From: Hamadaea flava
GTDB taxonomy: Bacteria > Actinomycetota > Actinomycetes > Mycobacteriales > Micromonosporaceae
DNA length: 64,000 bases
Direction: 5' to 3'
Assembly (NCBI RefSeq): GCF_024172085.1
Contig: NZ_JAMZDZ010000001.1
Span: 4,216,001-4,280,000 of the forward strand
The notes under the pieces were generated by a model, which was given only the letters and a program-made list of their open reading frames with translations, ran no database searches and was not told the origin of the DNA. The position numbers and the translations under genes were made by a program. Of this stretch, positions 1 to 9,640 are shown one piece after another. The stretch's first letter is position 1, and every line of letters starts with the position of its first letter.

Positions 1-197
1 CCGCCTGCCTTACGGCGGTCACCGAGGAGGTCCGCCGGTCGGCGGTCGAGCTGCAGGAACTCGGCGATTCGCTGGTGCGCTCGGCGCAGGGTTACGAGGA
101 GTCGGATCGGGAGGCCCATCGGCTGACCCGCGAGATCGTGACCGAGCGGGCGGACGTGCCCGTGCCGCACACCGACCCGTCGAGGTGGAAGCTGTGA
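1..197 (+). CDS. WXG100/EspC-like small protein, 3' end only
   Basis: The reading frame whose codons start at position 3 is open from the window edge to a TGA at 195-197. The visible 64 residues are charged and helical (…RSAVELQELGDSLVRSAQGYEESDREAHRL…T). A helix followed by a Y-x3-D/E type ending resembles the C-terminal half of WXG100/EspC (DUF2580-like) proteins, which are small helical substrates or partners of type VII secretion. The last bases overlap the next gene in a GTGA arrangement, so the two are co-translated. The N-terminus, and any WxG turn, lies outside the window, so the family call is tentative. Confidence 0.55.
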   Translation, partial: ACLTAVTEEVRRSAVELQELGDSLVRSAQGYEESDREAHRLTREIVTERADVPVPHTDPSRWKL

Positions 198-829
198 TCA
201 TTCCCCGTGAGACGGTGAAACGGCTCTACGGCGTGGGCGCCGACCTCAGCCGGCTGCGGGTCGAGCCGGACTCGATCGATCGGCTGGGCACGTTGGTCAC
301 GGCGGCGGCCACGCTCACCACCCGAGTCTCGGTCGCCGAACTCGACGAGGCATACGCGGCGCTGCTGGAGAGCCCGGACAGCGCCGACGAGGCGGACCGG
401 GTCGTCGCCGCCACCGAGCGGGAGCTGGCCGGGCTCTGGGCCGGGACGGCCGGGGGCACCGCCGGAGTGGATCTGACGGGCGCTCGCGCACGGCTGGCCC
501 GGATTCGGGCGGCGGCGCTGGCCGCGACGGAGGCGCTCGAACGGCTCGACCGGCAGGTCGCCGAGGTCGACGGGGTCATCCGGCAGGGCGGCAAGCATCT
601 CGTCGACGCGCACAAGCAGCTGCCCGCGGTCGCGGCGGCGGCCGGCCAGTTCGGCGACCAGATGCAGTTCGAGGCGATCTTCGAGCAGACCCGGACCTCG
701 GCGGTCACCGGAGCCGGGCTCGTCTACCAGGCGTACCTGCGGTTCGACAAGGTGTGCGCCGAGGCACGGAACACACTGGAGCGGATCGGGCGCGAGGTGG
801 GAAACCCGGACGCGGTGAGCGCCTCTCCC

Positions 830-832
<3 letters not shown>
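194..832 (+). CDS. Hypothetical helical protein coupled to WXG100-like gene
   Basis: I do not recognise this 212-residue protein. It is mostly charged alpha-helix, with an Ala/Arg-rich stretch around residues 95-150 that could form a coiled coil. It has no signal peptide, membrane segment or catalytic motif. I chose the GTG at 194 because it overlaps the upstream stop in GTGA and has a GAGGTGG Shine-Dalgarno sequence about 5 nt upstream; an in-frame GTG at 185 is the alternative. Translational coupling to the WXG100-like gene suggests a partner or chaperone role. That is inference only. Confidence 0.6.
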
Positions 833-2281
<1,449 letters not shown>

Positions 2282-2367
2282 TCGCGTTGTAGCCAGTGCC
2301 GCCTCTATACGACATCGACAACTTCACATCGTGCGGGCGGCGTCCTGCAGGATATGAAGGCAAGGGC

Positions 2368-3234
2368 ATGGTAGCCACCGTGATCGCAACCGGCATGGTC
2401 ACCCGTAACGACGTCGAGGCGGCGGCTGCGCGTACCCGCAACGTCGTCCGGCACACGCCGCTGACGTTGGTGGAATCGGGGATCTTCCCCGCCACCGTGA
2501 TGCTGAAACTGGAGCAGCTGCAACACGCCGGCGGCTACCCGGTCCGGGGCGTCTTCAACCAGGTCGTCGCAGGGCTGGAACGACGGGCGTTCGACCCCGA
2601 CGCCGGGCTGGTGACGGCGTACACCCCGGCGGTGGCCGCCGCCGTGGTCCACGTCGCGCGACGGCTCGACCTGCCCGTCACGGTGTTCGCCCCGGCGTCG
2701 GCTGACCGCACTCCTGGCGGCTCGGGCAAGCCCTCCCCGGCGGCGAACGCGTCCACGACGATCACTGTGGACGGCACGCTCGCCGACGCCCAGTTGGAGG
2801 CGGAGCGGCACGCCGTGGCGACCGGCGCGATGCACTGCCCCGGCTTGACGCCGGAGTGCTGGGCGCAGATGGTGGCCGGGGCGGGCACGGTCGGGCTGGA
2901 ACTGTGGACCCAGACGCTCGGGCAGCTCGACACCGTCGTGGTCCCCGAGCGCGCGATCGCTCTGGCCGCCGGGATCTCCGCCGCCCTCGCCGGCCATGTA
3001 CGCGTCGTCGAGGCGACGAGTACGCCAGAGCGGTGCGCGGTCGCCCGCCACGATCTGTGGCACGAGCGGCGGATCGCCGTCGACGACGTGGCCGCATGCG
3101 CGTACGCGTTTCTCGTCGACGGCTATCACCCGGCCGACGGCGAACGGGTGGCGGTGGTGCTGAGCAGTGCCGATACCGCCCCGGCGACGATTCCAGCCCC
3201 ACTTTCACCATCATTGTCCGCATTGTCCGCATAG
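2368..3234 (+). CDS. Threonine dehydratase-fold protein lacking the PLP lysine (pseudoenzyme)
   Basis: 288 residues. The N-terminal third follows the serine/threonine dehydratase pattern (RRNVVRHTPLTL, then LKLEQLQ), but the Schiff-base segment, normally T-G-S-F-K-x-R-G, reads GGYPVRG here: proline replaces the catalytic lysine. The later phosphate loop (normally GGGGL) reads PERAIALAAG. A GTVGLELW stretch equivalent to GTVGLEI of the family remains. The protein therefore keeps the fold but cannot bind PLP covalently. The ATG at 2368 has AAGG 7 nt upstream; a GTG at 2296 would add 24 unconserved residues. Function is unknown. A regulatory or ligand-binding role is possible. Confidence 0.7.
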   Translation: MVATVIATGMVTRNDVEAAAARTRNVVRHTPLTLVESGIFPATVMLKLEQLQHAGGYPVRGVFNQVVAGLERRAFDPDAGLVTAYTPAVAAAVVHVARRLDLPVTVFAPASADRTPGGSGKPSPAANASTTITVDGTLADAQLEAERHAVATGAMHCPGLTPECWAQMVAGAGTVGLELWTQTLGQLDTVVVPERAIALAAGISAALAGHVRVVEATSTPERCAVARHDLWHERRIAVDDVAACAYAFLVDGYHPADGERVAVVLSSADTAPATIPAPLSPSLSALSA

Positions 3235-3237
3235 GAT
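3232..3237 (+). promoter_or_regulatory. TAGGAT -10 box for the methyltransferase
   Basis: TAGGAT sits 6 nt before the ATG at 3244 and its first three bases are the stop codon of the preceding gene. No Shine-Dalgarno sequence is present between. This suggests an own leaderless promoter rather than simple read-through. Confidence 0.45.
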
Positions 3238-3243
3238 GGCGCC

Positions 3244-4176
3244 ATGACCCAGGCCGACTCGTATCCCACGATCGACTACGACGCCAACGGCTACGACTAC
3301 CAGCAGTACTGGGAAGGCCGGGATTACGAGCTGTGGGCGGAGGACCGGGCGCTTCGGCGGCTCGTGCCCCGGCTGGGGGCGTACCGATGGTTCGTCGACC
3401 TCGGCGGCGCGTACGGGCGGAACGCGGGCTACTACCTGCCGCAGGCCGACCGGGCGGTGATCCTCGACTACTCCGCGACGAACCTCACCAACGCGGCTCG
3501 CCGCCACCCGGAGGCGGTCGCGTCCGGCAGGCTCGGACTCGTCCGCTGCGACCTCAACGCCATCCCGTTCGGCGACCTCGCCTTCGACTGCGCGATGGTG
3601 GTACGCGTCCTGCACCATCTGCCCGATGTCGAGCACGCGCTCGGCGAGATGGGCCGCATCATCCGCGGCGCCTGGCTGGTCGACGTGCCGATCAAGCATC
3701 ACCTGCTCGGGCTGGTCCGGGGCGCCGCGACCGGCCGCCTTCGCCAGATCCGGTCGGCCGAACCGCTGGTGACCGGCGCGACCGACGAGAAGTACTTCAA
3801 CTTCCAGCTCACCGCCGTCCGGGTGCGGCTGACCGGGCTCGGCTTCCAGACTCGCCTCGGCGCGAGCGCCAACAACTTCCGCCGCTGGGAGAGCCGGGTG
3901 CCGGACCAGGTCGCCCGGTACGCCCGCCCGCTCGTCCAAGGCATGGAGGCGGCGACCCAGGGCCTCGGCAAGGGCTGGCTCGGGCCGTCGCAGTTCGTCC
4001 TCGCCACCCGGGACCCCGCGCCGGAATCCCCGTACGCCGACCCCGACGAGCCGTTCACCGCACGCATGAGCTGCCCGGACTGCCGGTCCCCGCTCATGTT
4101 CGACCCGGAGTCCGCGGCCTGCGTCGGCTGCTCCCGGGCGTTTCCGAAGTCCGGCCCCTTCTGGGACTTCGTCTGA
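3244..4176 (+). CDS. Class I SAM-dependent methyltransferase with C-terminal zinc ribbon
   Basis: 310 residues. Motif I is seen as FVDLGGAYGRNAGYYLP (about residues 50-66), the acidic end of motif II as LDYSATN, and motif IV/V as DCAMVVRVLHHLPD. The last 36 residues contain CPDC and CVGC pairs, a treble-clef or zinc-ribbon like the Trm112-type tails fused to some methyltransferases. N-terminal tyrosine-rich segment DYDANGYDYQQYWEGRDYE is typical of family members acting on lipids, sugars or small molecules. The substrate cannot be read from the sequence. It ends next to a palindromic element and faces a convergent regulator. Confidence 0.8.
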   Translation: MTQADSYPTIDYDANGYDYQQYWEGRDYELWAEDRALRRLVPRLGAYRWFVDLGGAYGRNAGYYLPQADRAVILDYSATNLTNAARRHPEAVASGRLGLVRCDLNAIPFGDLAFDCAMVVRVLHHLPDVEHALGEMGRIIRGAWLVDVPIKHHLLGLVRGAATGRLRQIRSAEPLVTGATDEKYFNFQLTAVRVRLTGLGFQTRLGASANNFRRWESRVPDQVARYARPLVQGMEAATQGLGKGWLGPSQFVLATRDPAPESPYADPDEPFTARMSCPDCRSPLMFDPESAACVGCSRAFPKSGPFWDFV

Positions 4177-4187
4177 CTCTGTGGCAC

Positions 4188-4244
4188 CAGATCAGGGATG
4201 TGCAGGCTTCGGAGCGCTTCGGAAGCCCGCGCATCCCTGATCTG
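4188..4244. repeat. Dispersed palindromic repeat, intergenic copy (terminator-like)
   Basis: A 57-bp near-perfect palindrome between two convergent genes. The outer arms CAGATCAGGGATG (4188-4200) and CATCCCTGATCTG (4232-4244) match completely, and inner GGCTTC blocks also pair. Its left half closely resembles segments found inside cydD and cydC in this window, so it belongs to a repeat family. Here it can act as a bidirectional terminator, although there is no T run. Confidence 0.75.
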
Positions 4245-4268
4245 CATGGGAGGGACTTGGAGGCGCGG

Positions 4269-7200
4269 TCAGGAGAGAATGCGGTAGCCGGTCTCGGCGC
4301 AGATCTCCGCCTGCAACCGGCGATACTCGGCGGCCGCCGGATCTCCGAGATCGGCGTGGATCCGGGCGAGCACCTCTGCGGCGTCCGCCTCCACCACGCG
4401 CAACTGGTGCCGGCGAGTGTCGGCGAGCGCCTCTTCCGCCCGGGACCGCGCTTCGGCGTACCGCCCGAGTCCCCGGTACGCCTCGGCGAGCCCCACCACC
4501 GCGAGCAGGCGTACGCGGATCGAGTGCGGTCCGTCGAGGAGGGCCAGGACGCGCTCATGCTCTTCCGCCGCGGCGGCGTACTCCCCACGCAGGGCCAGAA
4601 TCGTGCCGAGGGTCACGCGCGACTCCGCCCCCGTACGCCCGAATCCGTGATCGGCCGCGATGGTGACCGCCTGGCGCGCCAGTTCCAGCGCCGTGGCGAG
4701 GTCGCCGAGATCCCGATGAATGCAGGCCAGTACTTCCAGGACGGTCGGAATGGTCCAGTTGTTGCCGCCCGCGTACGCGCGATCGAGCGCCTCCCGCGCC
4801 TCCGCCAGCGCGAGGTCGTACTCGCCCAGCATCCGATGGCTGCTCGCCATGTTCGAGAGGGCGTTGGACGTCTGCCCGGTCTTCGACTCCACTGCCAGCT
4901 CGCGCCGGGCCAGCTCGATGGACTCCCGCAGCCGCCCGAGATCCTGGTAAGGACCACCGAGGTTGCCCAGCGCCAGCCCTTCGCCGGCGACGTCGCCGAG
5001 CCGCCGGAACAGCTCCGCCGCCGCCCGCAGGGCCGCCGAGGACTCCTGCGGCTCGGTCAGCTCCAGATGCACGACGCCGAGATTGTTGTACGCCGCCGCC
5101 TGGCAGTCCAGCCACCCGATCTCGGCGGCCAGATCGATCGTCCGGTGGAGGAACTCGACGGCTTCCGCGTACCGGGTCTGGCGGCGCGCGACGCCGGCGA
5201 GGCTGAGACAGGCCGACGTCTGACCCCAGCGGTCGGCCGCCCGTCCCGCGGCGGCGAGGGAGGCAAGCGCGACCGCCCGCCATTCGAGCATCGGCGTACG
5301 CGGCAGGAAGTGGCAGCGCAACACGTCACCCAGTCGCCAGGCGAGCGACCGCGACCCACGCTCGGCCGCGTCGAGCACCAGCGCCACGAGGTTCTGCAGC
5401 TCCGCGTCCAGCCAGGCCTGCGCCGCCGGCCGGTCCGCGAAGCCGCGCGGTGAACGGTCCGCCAGCTCGGCCGCGTCGGGCAGGCGTTGGGTGTTCGGGT
5501 ACGCCGTCCGCACCGCCGCCGCTGCGACGGTCAGATACCAGCCGGCCAGGCGCTCATGGGCGGAAGCCGACTCGGCGTCGTCGTCGGAGAGTTCCCGGGC
5601 GTACTCCTGGACCAGGTCGTGCATCGAATACCGGTGTGGCGACGGCTCCTGGAGCAGATTGGCGGCGCAGAGCCGATCGAGCAGTGTGCGTACGCCCGCG
5701 GACCCGGCGAGCACGGCCGCCGCATCCGCACTGACGTCCGGCCCCACGAGCGCCCCGAGCAGCCGGAACAACCGTCCGGCAGCCGGATCGAGGCGGGTGT
5801 AGGACAGGTGGAGAGTCGCTCGGACGCCGGCGTCGCCGTCGACGGTCAACGCGGCGAGGCTCCCCTCGCGCAGCAGTCCGAGGTAGTACTCGACACTCCA
5901 GGTCGGATGCAGGGCCAGGTTGGCCGCCGCCACCCGGAGCGCCAGCGGGAGATGCCCGCACAGCCGGGCCAACTCGGCCGCACCCGGTCGATCGGCGGTG
6001 ATCCGGTCGGCTCCGGCGATCTCGGTCAGCAGGGTCTCCGCGTCCGCCGGGGCCAGCTCGGCGAGCGGCAGGCGTACGCCCCCGTGCCGGGCGATCACCG
6101 AACCGAGCCGATCGCGGCTGGTCACCAGGGCGGCGCTGCCGGGGCACCCCGGCAACAGCGGGACGACCTGATCCACCGACCCGGCGTTGTCGAGCACGAG
6201 CAGCACCCGCCGGCCACTCAACCGCGTACGCAGCAGCCCGGTCGCCTCGGCGTCGTCGTCCGGGATCTGATCGCTGTTGACGCCCAGCGCCCGCAACAGC
6301 CGGGTCAACGCCTCGATCGGACGCATCGGTGCCGCGTCCGAGTAGCCGTGCAGGTCGAGATACAGCTGGCCGTCCGGGAAGTGACTCGCGAGCCGATGGG
6401 CGGCGTGCACGGCGAGGGAGGTCTTCCCGACGCCGCCGAGCCCGTCGATCACGACGACCGGCGAGCCCGGCCGGCTCAGCTCGGCGAGCACCCGGTCGGC
6501 CTCGGCCCGCCGGCCGGTGAACGCGGTCGCCTCCCGGGGCAGCTGACGGGGCACGGGCGTACCGGCGGACGGGACCGGATCGGGAGCCCCGGACAACCCG
6601 GGATCGGCCTGGAGGATGCGCTGATGCAGCTCCCGCAACCCGGCCCCGGGCAGTACCCCCAGCTCCTCGTCCAGCAGCGCCCGTGCCTCCTCGAACGCGG
6701 CGAGCGCGTCGGCCTGGCGGCCGTCCCGGAAGCGCGCCAGCATCAGCAGCTCCCACAGCCGTTCCCGCAGCGGCTGCTTGCCGATCAGCGGCACCAGCTC
6801 GGCCGCCACCTCCCGGGCCTGGCCGAGGTCGAGCCGGGCGGCCAGGCACTCCGCCTGCGCGGAGAGCCGCAGCTCGGTCAGCCGGTTCACCTCGGGCTGC
6901 AGGTCGACGGGCAGTCCGAGGCCCTCGGCGACCGCCTCGCCCCGCCAGAGACCGAGTGCCTCGTCGAACAGCCGAGCCGCCGTCGCCGGGTCGTCCGCCG
7001 CCGACGCCTGGAATCCCTGGGCGACCAGCCCTTCGAAGGCGGTGTGGTCGATCTCGCCGGGGTCGGCCCGCAACCGGTAGGACCGTTCCCCGGTCTCGAT
7101 CCCGCAGCGGTTGTCGCCGATCGCTCGGCGGCAATGGGCCACATAGGTCTGGAGGTTGGCCTGTGCCGAGGCCGGTACGCGCTCGCCGTCCCACAGCAGC

Positions 7201-7343
7201 TGGAGCAGCTCGTCGACGCCGACGAAGCGGTTCGCCCGCAGCAGCAGGATCGCCGACAGCTGCCGTTCTTTGCGACGCGCCAGCTGGATCGGCAGCCCGT
7301 CCGGCGTACGCAGCGACAGCGGTCCCAACAGTCCGAATCGCAC
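4269..7343 (-). CDS. SARP/AfsR-type transcriptional regulator (OmpR-like HTH, BTAD, NB-ARC, TPR)
   Basis: 1024 residues. Order: winged-helix DNA-binding domain (1-95), bacterial transcriptional activator domain BTAD (about 95-245), STAND/NB-ARC ATPase with Walker A GLGGVGKTS (about residue 300) and Walker B RRVLLVLDNAG, then TPR-type helical repeats to the C-terminus. This is the AfsR-like architecture of large SARP regulators, in which the ATPase-TPR part senses a signal. I chose GTG at 7343, not upstream starts, because AAGGGGAGG lies just ahead and VRFGLLGPLSL is the standard SARP N-terminus. It is divergent from a small secreted protein whose promoter carries 11-bp-spaced repeats, the kind of site SARPs bind. 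Confidence 0.9.
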   Translation of the reverse strand: MRFGLLGPLSLRTPDGLPIQLARRKERQLSAILLLRANRFVGVDELLQLLWDGERVPASAQANLQTYVAHCRRAIGDNRCGIETGERSYRLRADPGEIDHTAFEGLVAQGFQASAADDPATAARLFDEALGLWRGEAVAEGLGLPVDLQPEVNRLTELRLSAQAECLAARLDLGQAREVAAELVPLIGKQPLRERLWELLMLARFRDGRQADALAAFEEARALLDEELGVLPGAGLRELHQRILQADPGLSGAPDPVPSAGTPVPRQLPREATAFTGRRAEADRVLAELSRPGSPVVVIDGLGGVGKTSLAVHAAHRLASHFPDGQLYLDLHGYSDAAPMRPIEALTRLLRALGVNSDQIPDDDAEATGLLRTRLSGRRVLLVLDNAGSVDQVVPLLPGCPGSAALVTSRDRLGSVIARHGGVRLPLAELAPADAETLLTEIAGADRITADRPGAAELARLCGHLPLALRVAAANLALHPTWSVEYYLGLLREGSLAALTVDGDAGVRATLHLSYTRLDPAAGRLFRLLGALVGPDVSADAAAVLAGSAGVRTLLDRLCAANLLQEPSPHRYSMHDLVQEYARELSDDDAESASAHERLAGWYLTVAAAAVRTAYPNTQRLPDAAELADRSPRGFADRPAAQAWLDAELQNLVALVLDAAERGSRSLAWRLGDVLRCHFLPRTPMLEWRAVALASLAAAGRAADRWGQTSACLSLAGVARRQTRYAEAVEFLHRTIDLAAEIGWLDCQAAAYNNLGVVHLELTEPQESSAALRAAAELFRRLGDVAGEGLALGNLGGPYQDLGRLRESIELARRELAVESKTGQTSNALSNMASSHRMLGEYDLALAEAREALDRAYAGGNNWTIPTVLEVLACIHRDLGDLATALELARQAVTIAADHGFGRTGAESRVTLGTILALRGEYAAAAEEHERVLALLDGPHSIRVRLLAVVGLAEAYRGLGRYAEARSRAEEALADTRRHQLRVVEADAAEVLARIHADLGDPAAAEYRRLQAEICAETGYRILS

Positions 7344-7401
7344 GCCGTGCCTCCCCTTGCCGATCGCGCTCCCCATACCGTAGCGATCCCATGCAAGGTC
7401 C

Positions 7402-7435
7402 CGTATAGCCGACGTATGGCACGGATCCCTACGTT
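7402..7435 (+). promoter_or_regulatory. Putative SARP box and -10 element of the secreted-protein gene
   Basis: Direct heptamers CGTATAG (7402-7408) and CGTATGG (7413-7419) are spaced 11 bp apart, followed 10 nt later by TACGTT (7430-7435) as a -10. SARP regulators are known to bind heptameric direct repeats with 11-bp periodicity placed just upstream of the -10 box. The next gene on the other strand encodes a SARP. Binding has not been tested. Confidence 0.5.
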
Positions 7436-7470
7436 GTCCTCGTACCGCAACCGACCAGGGGGAGGACTCA

Positions 7471-7860
7471 ATGAAAGAACACGCGAGACGGCTGTTCACG
7501 TTGTCAGCGGCGATCGGCGTATTGGTGACAGGTTCGGCGACCGCCGCCGCGGCCGACCTGCCGAGTGAGCCGTCGACCTGCGTCACCACGACGGGGACCC
7601 AGGTCTGCTACTACCCGAAGTCGCAGCACCTGAGGGTGTGGGACATCGTCGCGGACGGCCACCACGCCACCGGCAAGCTGATGGACTACAACGCCGACTG
7701 GGAGACGCCGTACTGCGCGAACTACCAGGGCAACAACACGATGCGTGAATGTGACTACAGCTCGATCATCCCGGCCGGGGACCGGGCGGTGCTGCGCGCG
7801 ATCACGATGGAGGGCGACGACTGGATCTCCACCAACTGGAAGATCGTCGAGCGCACCTGA
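7471..7860 (+). CDS. Small secreted protein with four cysteines
   Basis: 129 residues. There is a clear Sec signal peptide (MKEHARRLF, hydrophobic core, ATAAAA-DLP, cleavage near residue 29). The mature part of about 100 residues has four cysteines (TCV, VCY, YCA, ECD), enough for two disulfides, and many aromatic residues. I do not recognise the family. AGGGGGAGG lies ahead of the ATG. The gene is divergent from the SARP regulator and followed by a strong terminator, so it is transcribed alone, probably under SARP control. It acts outside the cell; its role is unknown. Confidence 0.8.
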   Translation: MKEHARRLFTLSAAIGVLVTGSATAAAADLPSEPSTCVTTTGTQVCYYPKSQHLRVWDIVADGHHATGKLMDYNADWETPYCANYQGNNTMRECDYSSIIPAGDRAVLRAITMEGDDWISTNWKIVERT

Positions 7861-7875
7861 TCGGCGTACGGGGGG

Positions 7876-7910
7876 AAGGGCGGCCGGGGCATCTCGCCCC
7901 GGCCGCCCTT
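7876..7910 (+). terminator. Rho-independent terminator after the secreted protein
   Basis: AAGGGCGGCCGGGGC (7876-7890) pairs over 15 bp with GCCCCGGCCGCCCTT (7896-7910), loop ATCTC, followed by a T. Very stable stem. Confidence 0.85.
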
Positions 7911-7936
7911 TGTGCTGTCTACCGCCCCTGTGCTGG

Positions 7937-8239
7937 CTACTGTTCCAGGTCGTCCAGGCCCGCCCGGTACGCCTGCCGCGCCTGGTCCTGCCAGCGCCAG
8001 CGCTCATCGTCGCCGAGCGTGTCGAACCACTCCGCCCGGCGTTCGAGCCGATCGTGCAGCGCCTCCTGGTACGCCGGGTAGGCGACCGCCTCGGCCGGCG
8101 ACCCGATGCTGCCGTCGAGCAACCCGGCGGCCATCTCGCGGACCAGCGGGTCCGGGTCGGACTCGGCCATGCGGCGCAGGTGCGGACGCATCATCCGGGG
8201 CAGGTCGACGACGACCCGCGGATCGAACGGCTCGGTCAT
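7937..8239 (-). CDS. Hypothetical protein, coupled to the WXG100-like gene
   Basis: 100 residues, acidic at the start and charged throughout, with no signal peptide or membrane segment. A stretch of R-x-W/W-x-W near the end (RWRWQDQARQAYRAGL) is distinctive, but I recognise no family. Its ATG overlaps the stop of the upstream gene by one base (TGATG), so translation is coupled. The pairing with a WXG-type protein suggests a chaperone, immunity or partner protein. That is inference. Confidence 0.65.
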   Translation of the reverse strand: MTEPFDPRVVVDLPRMMRPHLRRMAESDPDPLVREMAAGLLDGSIGSPAEAVAYPAYQEALHDRLERRAEWFDTLGDDERWRWQDQARQAYRAGLDDLEQ

Positions 8240-9528
8240 CAGTTGGTCCCTCCGGATCGGCCGAGGCGCAGCGTGCGCAGCGTGCCCGTCTGCTCCCGCA
8301 CCGCCTCTGCCAACGAGGTCAGCGAGTTGGCGCAGGTCGTGGCGGCGTCGTGGCAGTGACCGTGGCTCACCTTCACCGAGTTGTGCCAGATGTGCAGCGC
8401 CTCGCCCAGGCAGTAGTCGAACGCGGCGAGGTCGTAGAGCTTGCTGATCGCGATGCCCTTGCCGCCGCCGGTGACGCCGTCCTTGGCGTTGCCGTAGTCG
8501 GAGCTGTCGGTCGCCGCCATCGCCCAGGACCCGAGGTACATGGTCGCCTGGATCCAGCAGGCCATCGTCGGAACCCGGTCGGCGATCGCGGCGAAGGCGT
8601 CGTCGATCGCCTGAGCCGAGCTGGTGAGCGCCTCGACCGGTTGCAGCGCTCGGGCCGACAGCTCCGAGAAGTACGCCTCGGCCTGGTCGGCCGCCTCCCC
8701 GGACCAGGTGACCCGCAGATCCGCCATGCCCTGCGTGACGTTCCGGCTGATCGACGCCAGCCCGATCGCGACCCGGCGCAGCCCGCTGGAGCAGACCCGC
8801 AGATCATGCCAGTCCCCCGTGAACTTCTCGGTCATCCCGTCGACGCCGATGCCGTAGCCGCTGAGGAAGTCCTTGACCGGTCCGGCCGCCTCCTCGTTCA
8901 CGAAGTCGAACTCCCAGTTCCAGCTGGTCACCCGGTCCAGGAGCGACGGACCGCCGGTGAGCGAGCGGACGCCGTCGCTCGCGGCCTTGATCTCGGCGTA
9001 CGGGTCGAGGTCGCCGTAGAGGGTGTTGTCGAGCCGGAGATAGTCGTCCTCCGGCACGGCGTACTCGAACGCGTGCGCGCTCTGCCCCTCGTAGTACGGC
9101 TCGGCGAGGATCACCGCATCCGGATCGGCCTCCGCGACCGCGTCCGCACTGTCCTGGTCAGCCCGCACGTACGCGGCGGCGACCCGGTTCAGCGTCGGCC
9201 CCGCCTCGGCCAGCACCCCGTGCAGGACGCCGAGGAAGTCACCGAGCGCCGAGGTAAGCCCGTCCGAGGCCACCTTGATGGTCGCGAGCAGGTGCCCGCT
9301 CTCCGGCGTACACGAGACGAAGGTGGAGTCGCCTTTGTGCATGATGCGCTTGCCGGTGTAGTTCTCCAGCGGCTGCGGTTGCTGGACGACACAACTCGCC
9401 GCCGACTTCCGGTTGCCTTCGTTCTCGTCGTCGGCGGCGTCGAACATCTTCGCGTACGCCTCGATGTCGGCCGGATCGACCTTGACGGTCTCCGGCTCCG
9501 GCGTACCCCCTGGTGGATCTTCGAGCAT
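8239..9528 (-). CDS. Large WXG100-like protein (possible type VII secretion-related)
   Basis: 429 residues. No signal peptide or membrane span. Near residues 280-320 the helical hairpin VTWSGEAADQAEAYFSEL has the W-x-G turn followed by an A/F-rich helix characteristic of WXG100/ESX proteins. The N-terminal half is helical and acidic, and the middle is Asp/Tyr-rich. ATG at 9528 has GAGGGGG upstream; the longer frame to 9576 has no such site. Its length suggests an LXG/WXG-fused effector or scaffold rather than a 100-residue ESX subunit, but no toxin motif is visible. Confidence 0.65.
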   Translation of the reverse strand: MLEDPPGGTPEPETVKVDPADIEAYAKMFDAADDENEGNRKSAASCVVQQPQPLENYTGKRIMHKGDSTFVSCTPESGHLLATIKVASDGLTSALGDFLGVLHGVLAEAGPTLNRVAAAYVRADQDSADAVAEADPDAVILAEPYYEGQSAHAFEYAVPEDDYLRLDNTLYGDLDPYAEIKAASDGVRSLTGGPSLLDRVTSWNWEFDFVNEEAAGPVKDFLSGYGIGVDGMTEKFTGDWHDLRVCSSGLRRVAIGLASISRNVTQGMADLRVTWSGEAADQAEAYFSELSARALQPVEALTSSAQAIDDAFAAIADRVPTMACWIQATMYLGSWAMAATDSSDYGNAKDGVTGGGKGIAISKLYDLAAFDYCLGEALHIWHNSVKVSHGHCHDAATTCANSLTSLAEAVREQTGTLRTLRLGRSGGTN

Positions 9529-9640
9529 CTCGTCCCCCTCGATCGGCTTTGCGACGAGGGTGGACCGCGGGGCCACACATCCGGTTCACAGCGGCTGGAC
9601 ATCCCAGCTCGACGGGCGACGGATCAATGCGGGCGAGGGA

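Noticed and set aside
5487-7568. A 693-residue open frame on the plus strand
   Set aside because: It is antisense to the SARP regulator and ends inside the secreted-protein gene. Composition is Gly/Arg/Gln-rich without recognisable domains.
8785-8800. Another copy of the GCAGATCA repeat
   Set aside because: A single GCAGATCATG occurs within the WXG-like gene without a facing TGATCTGC arm.
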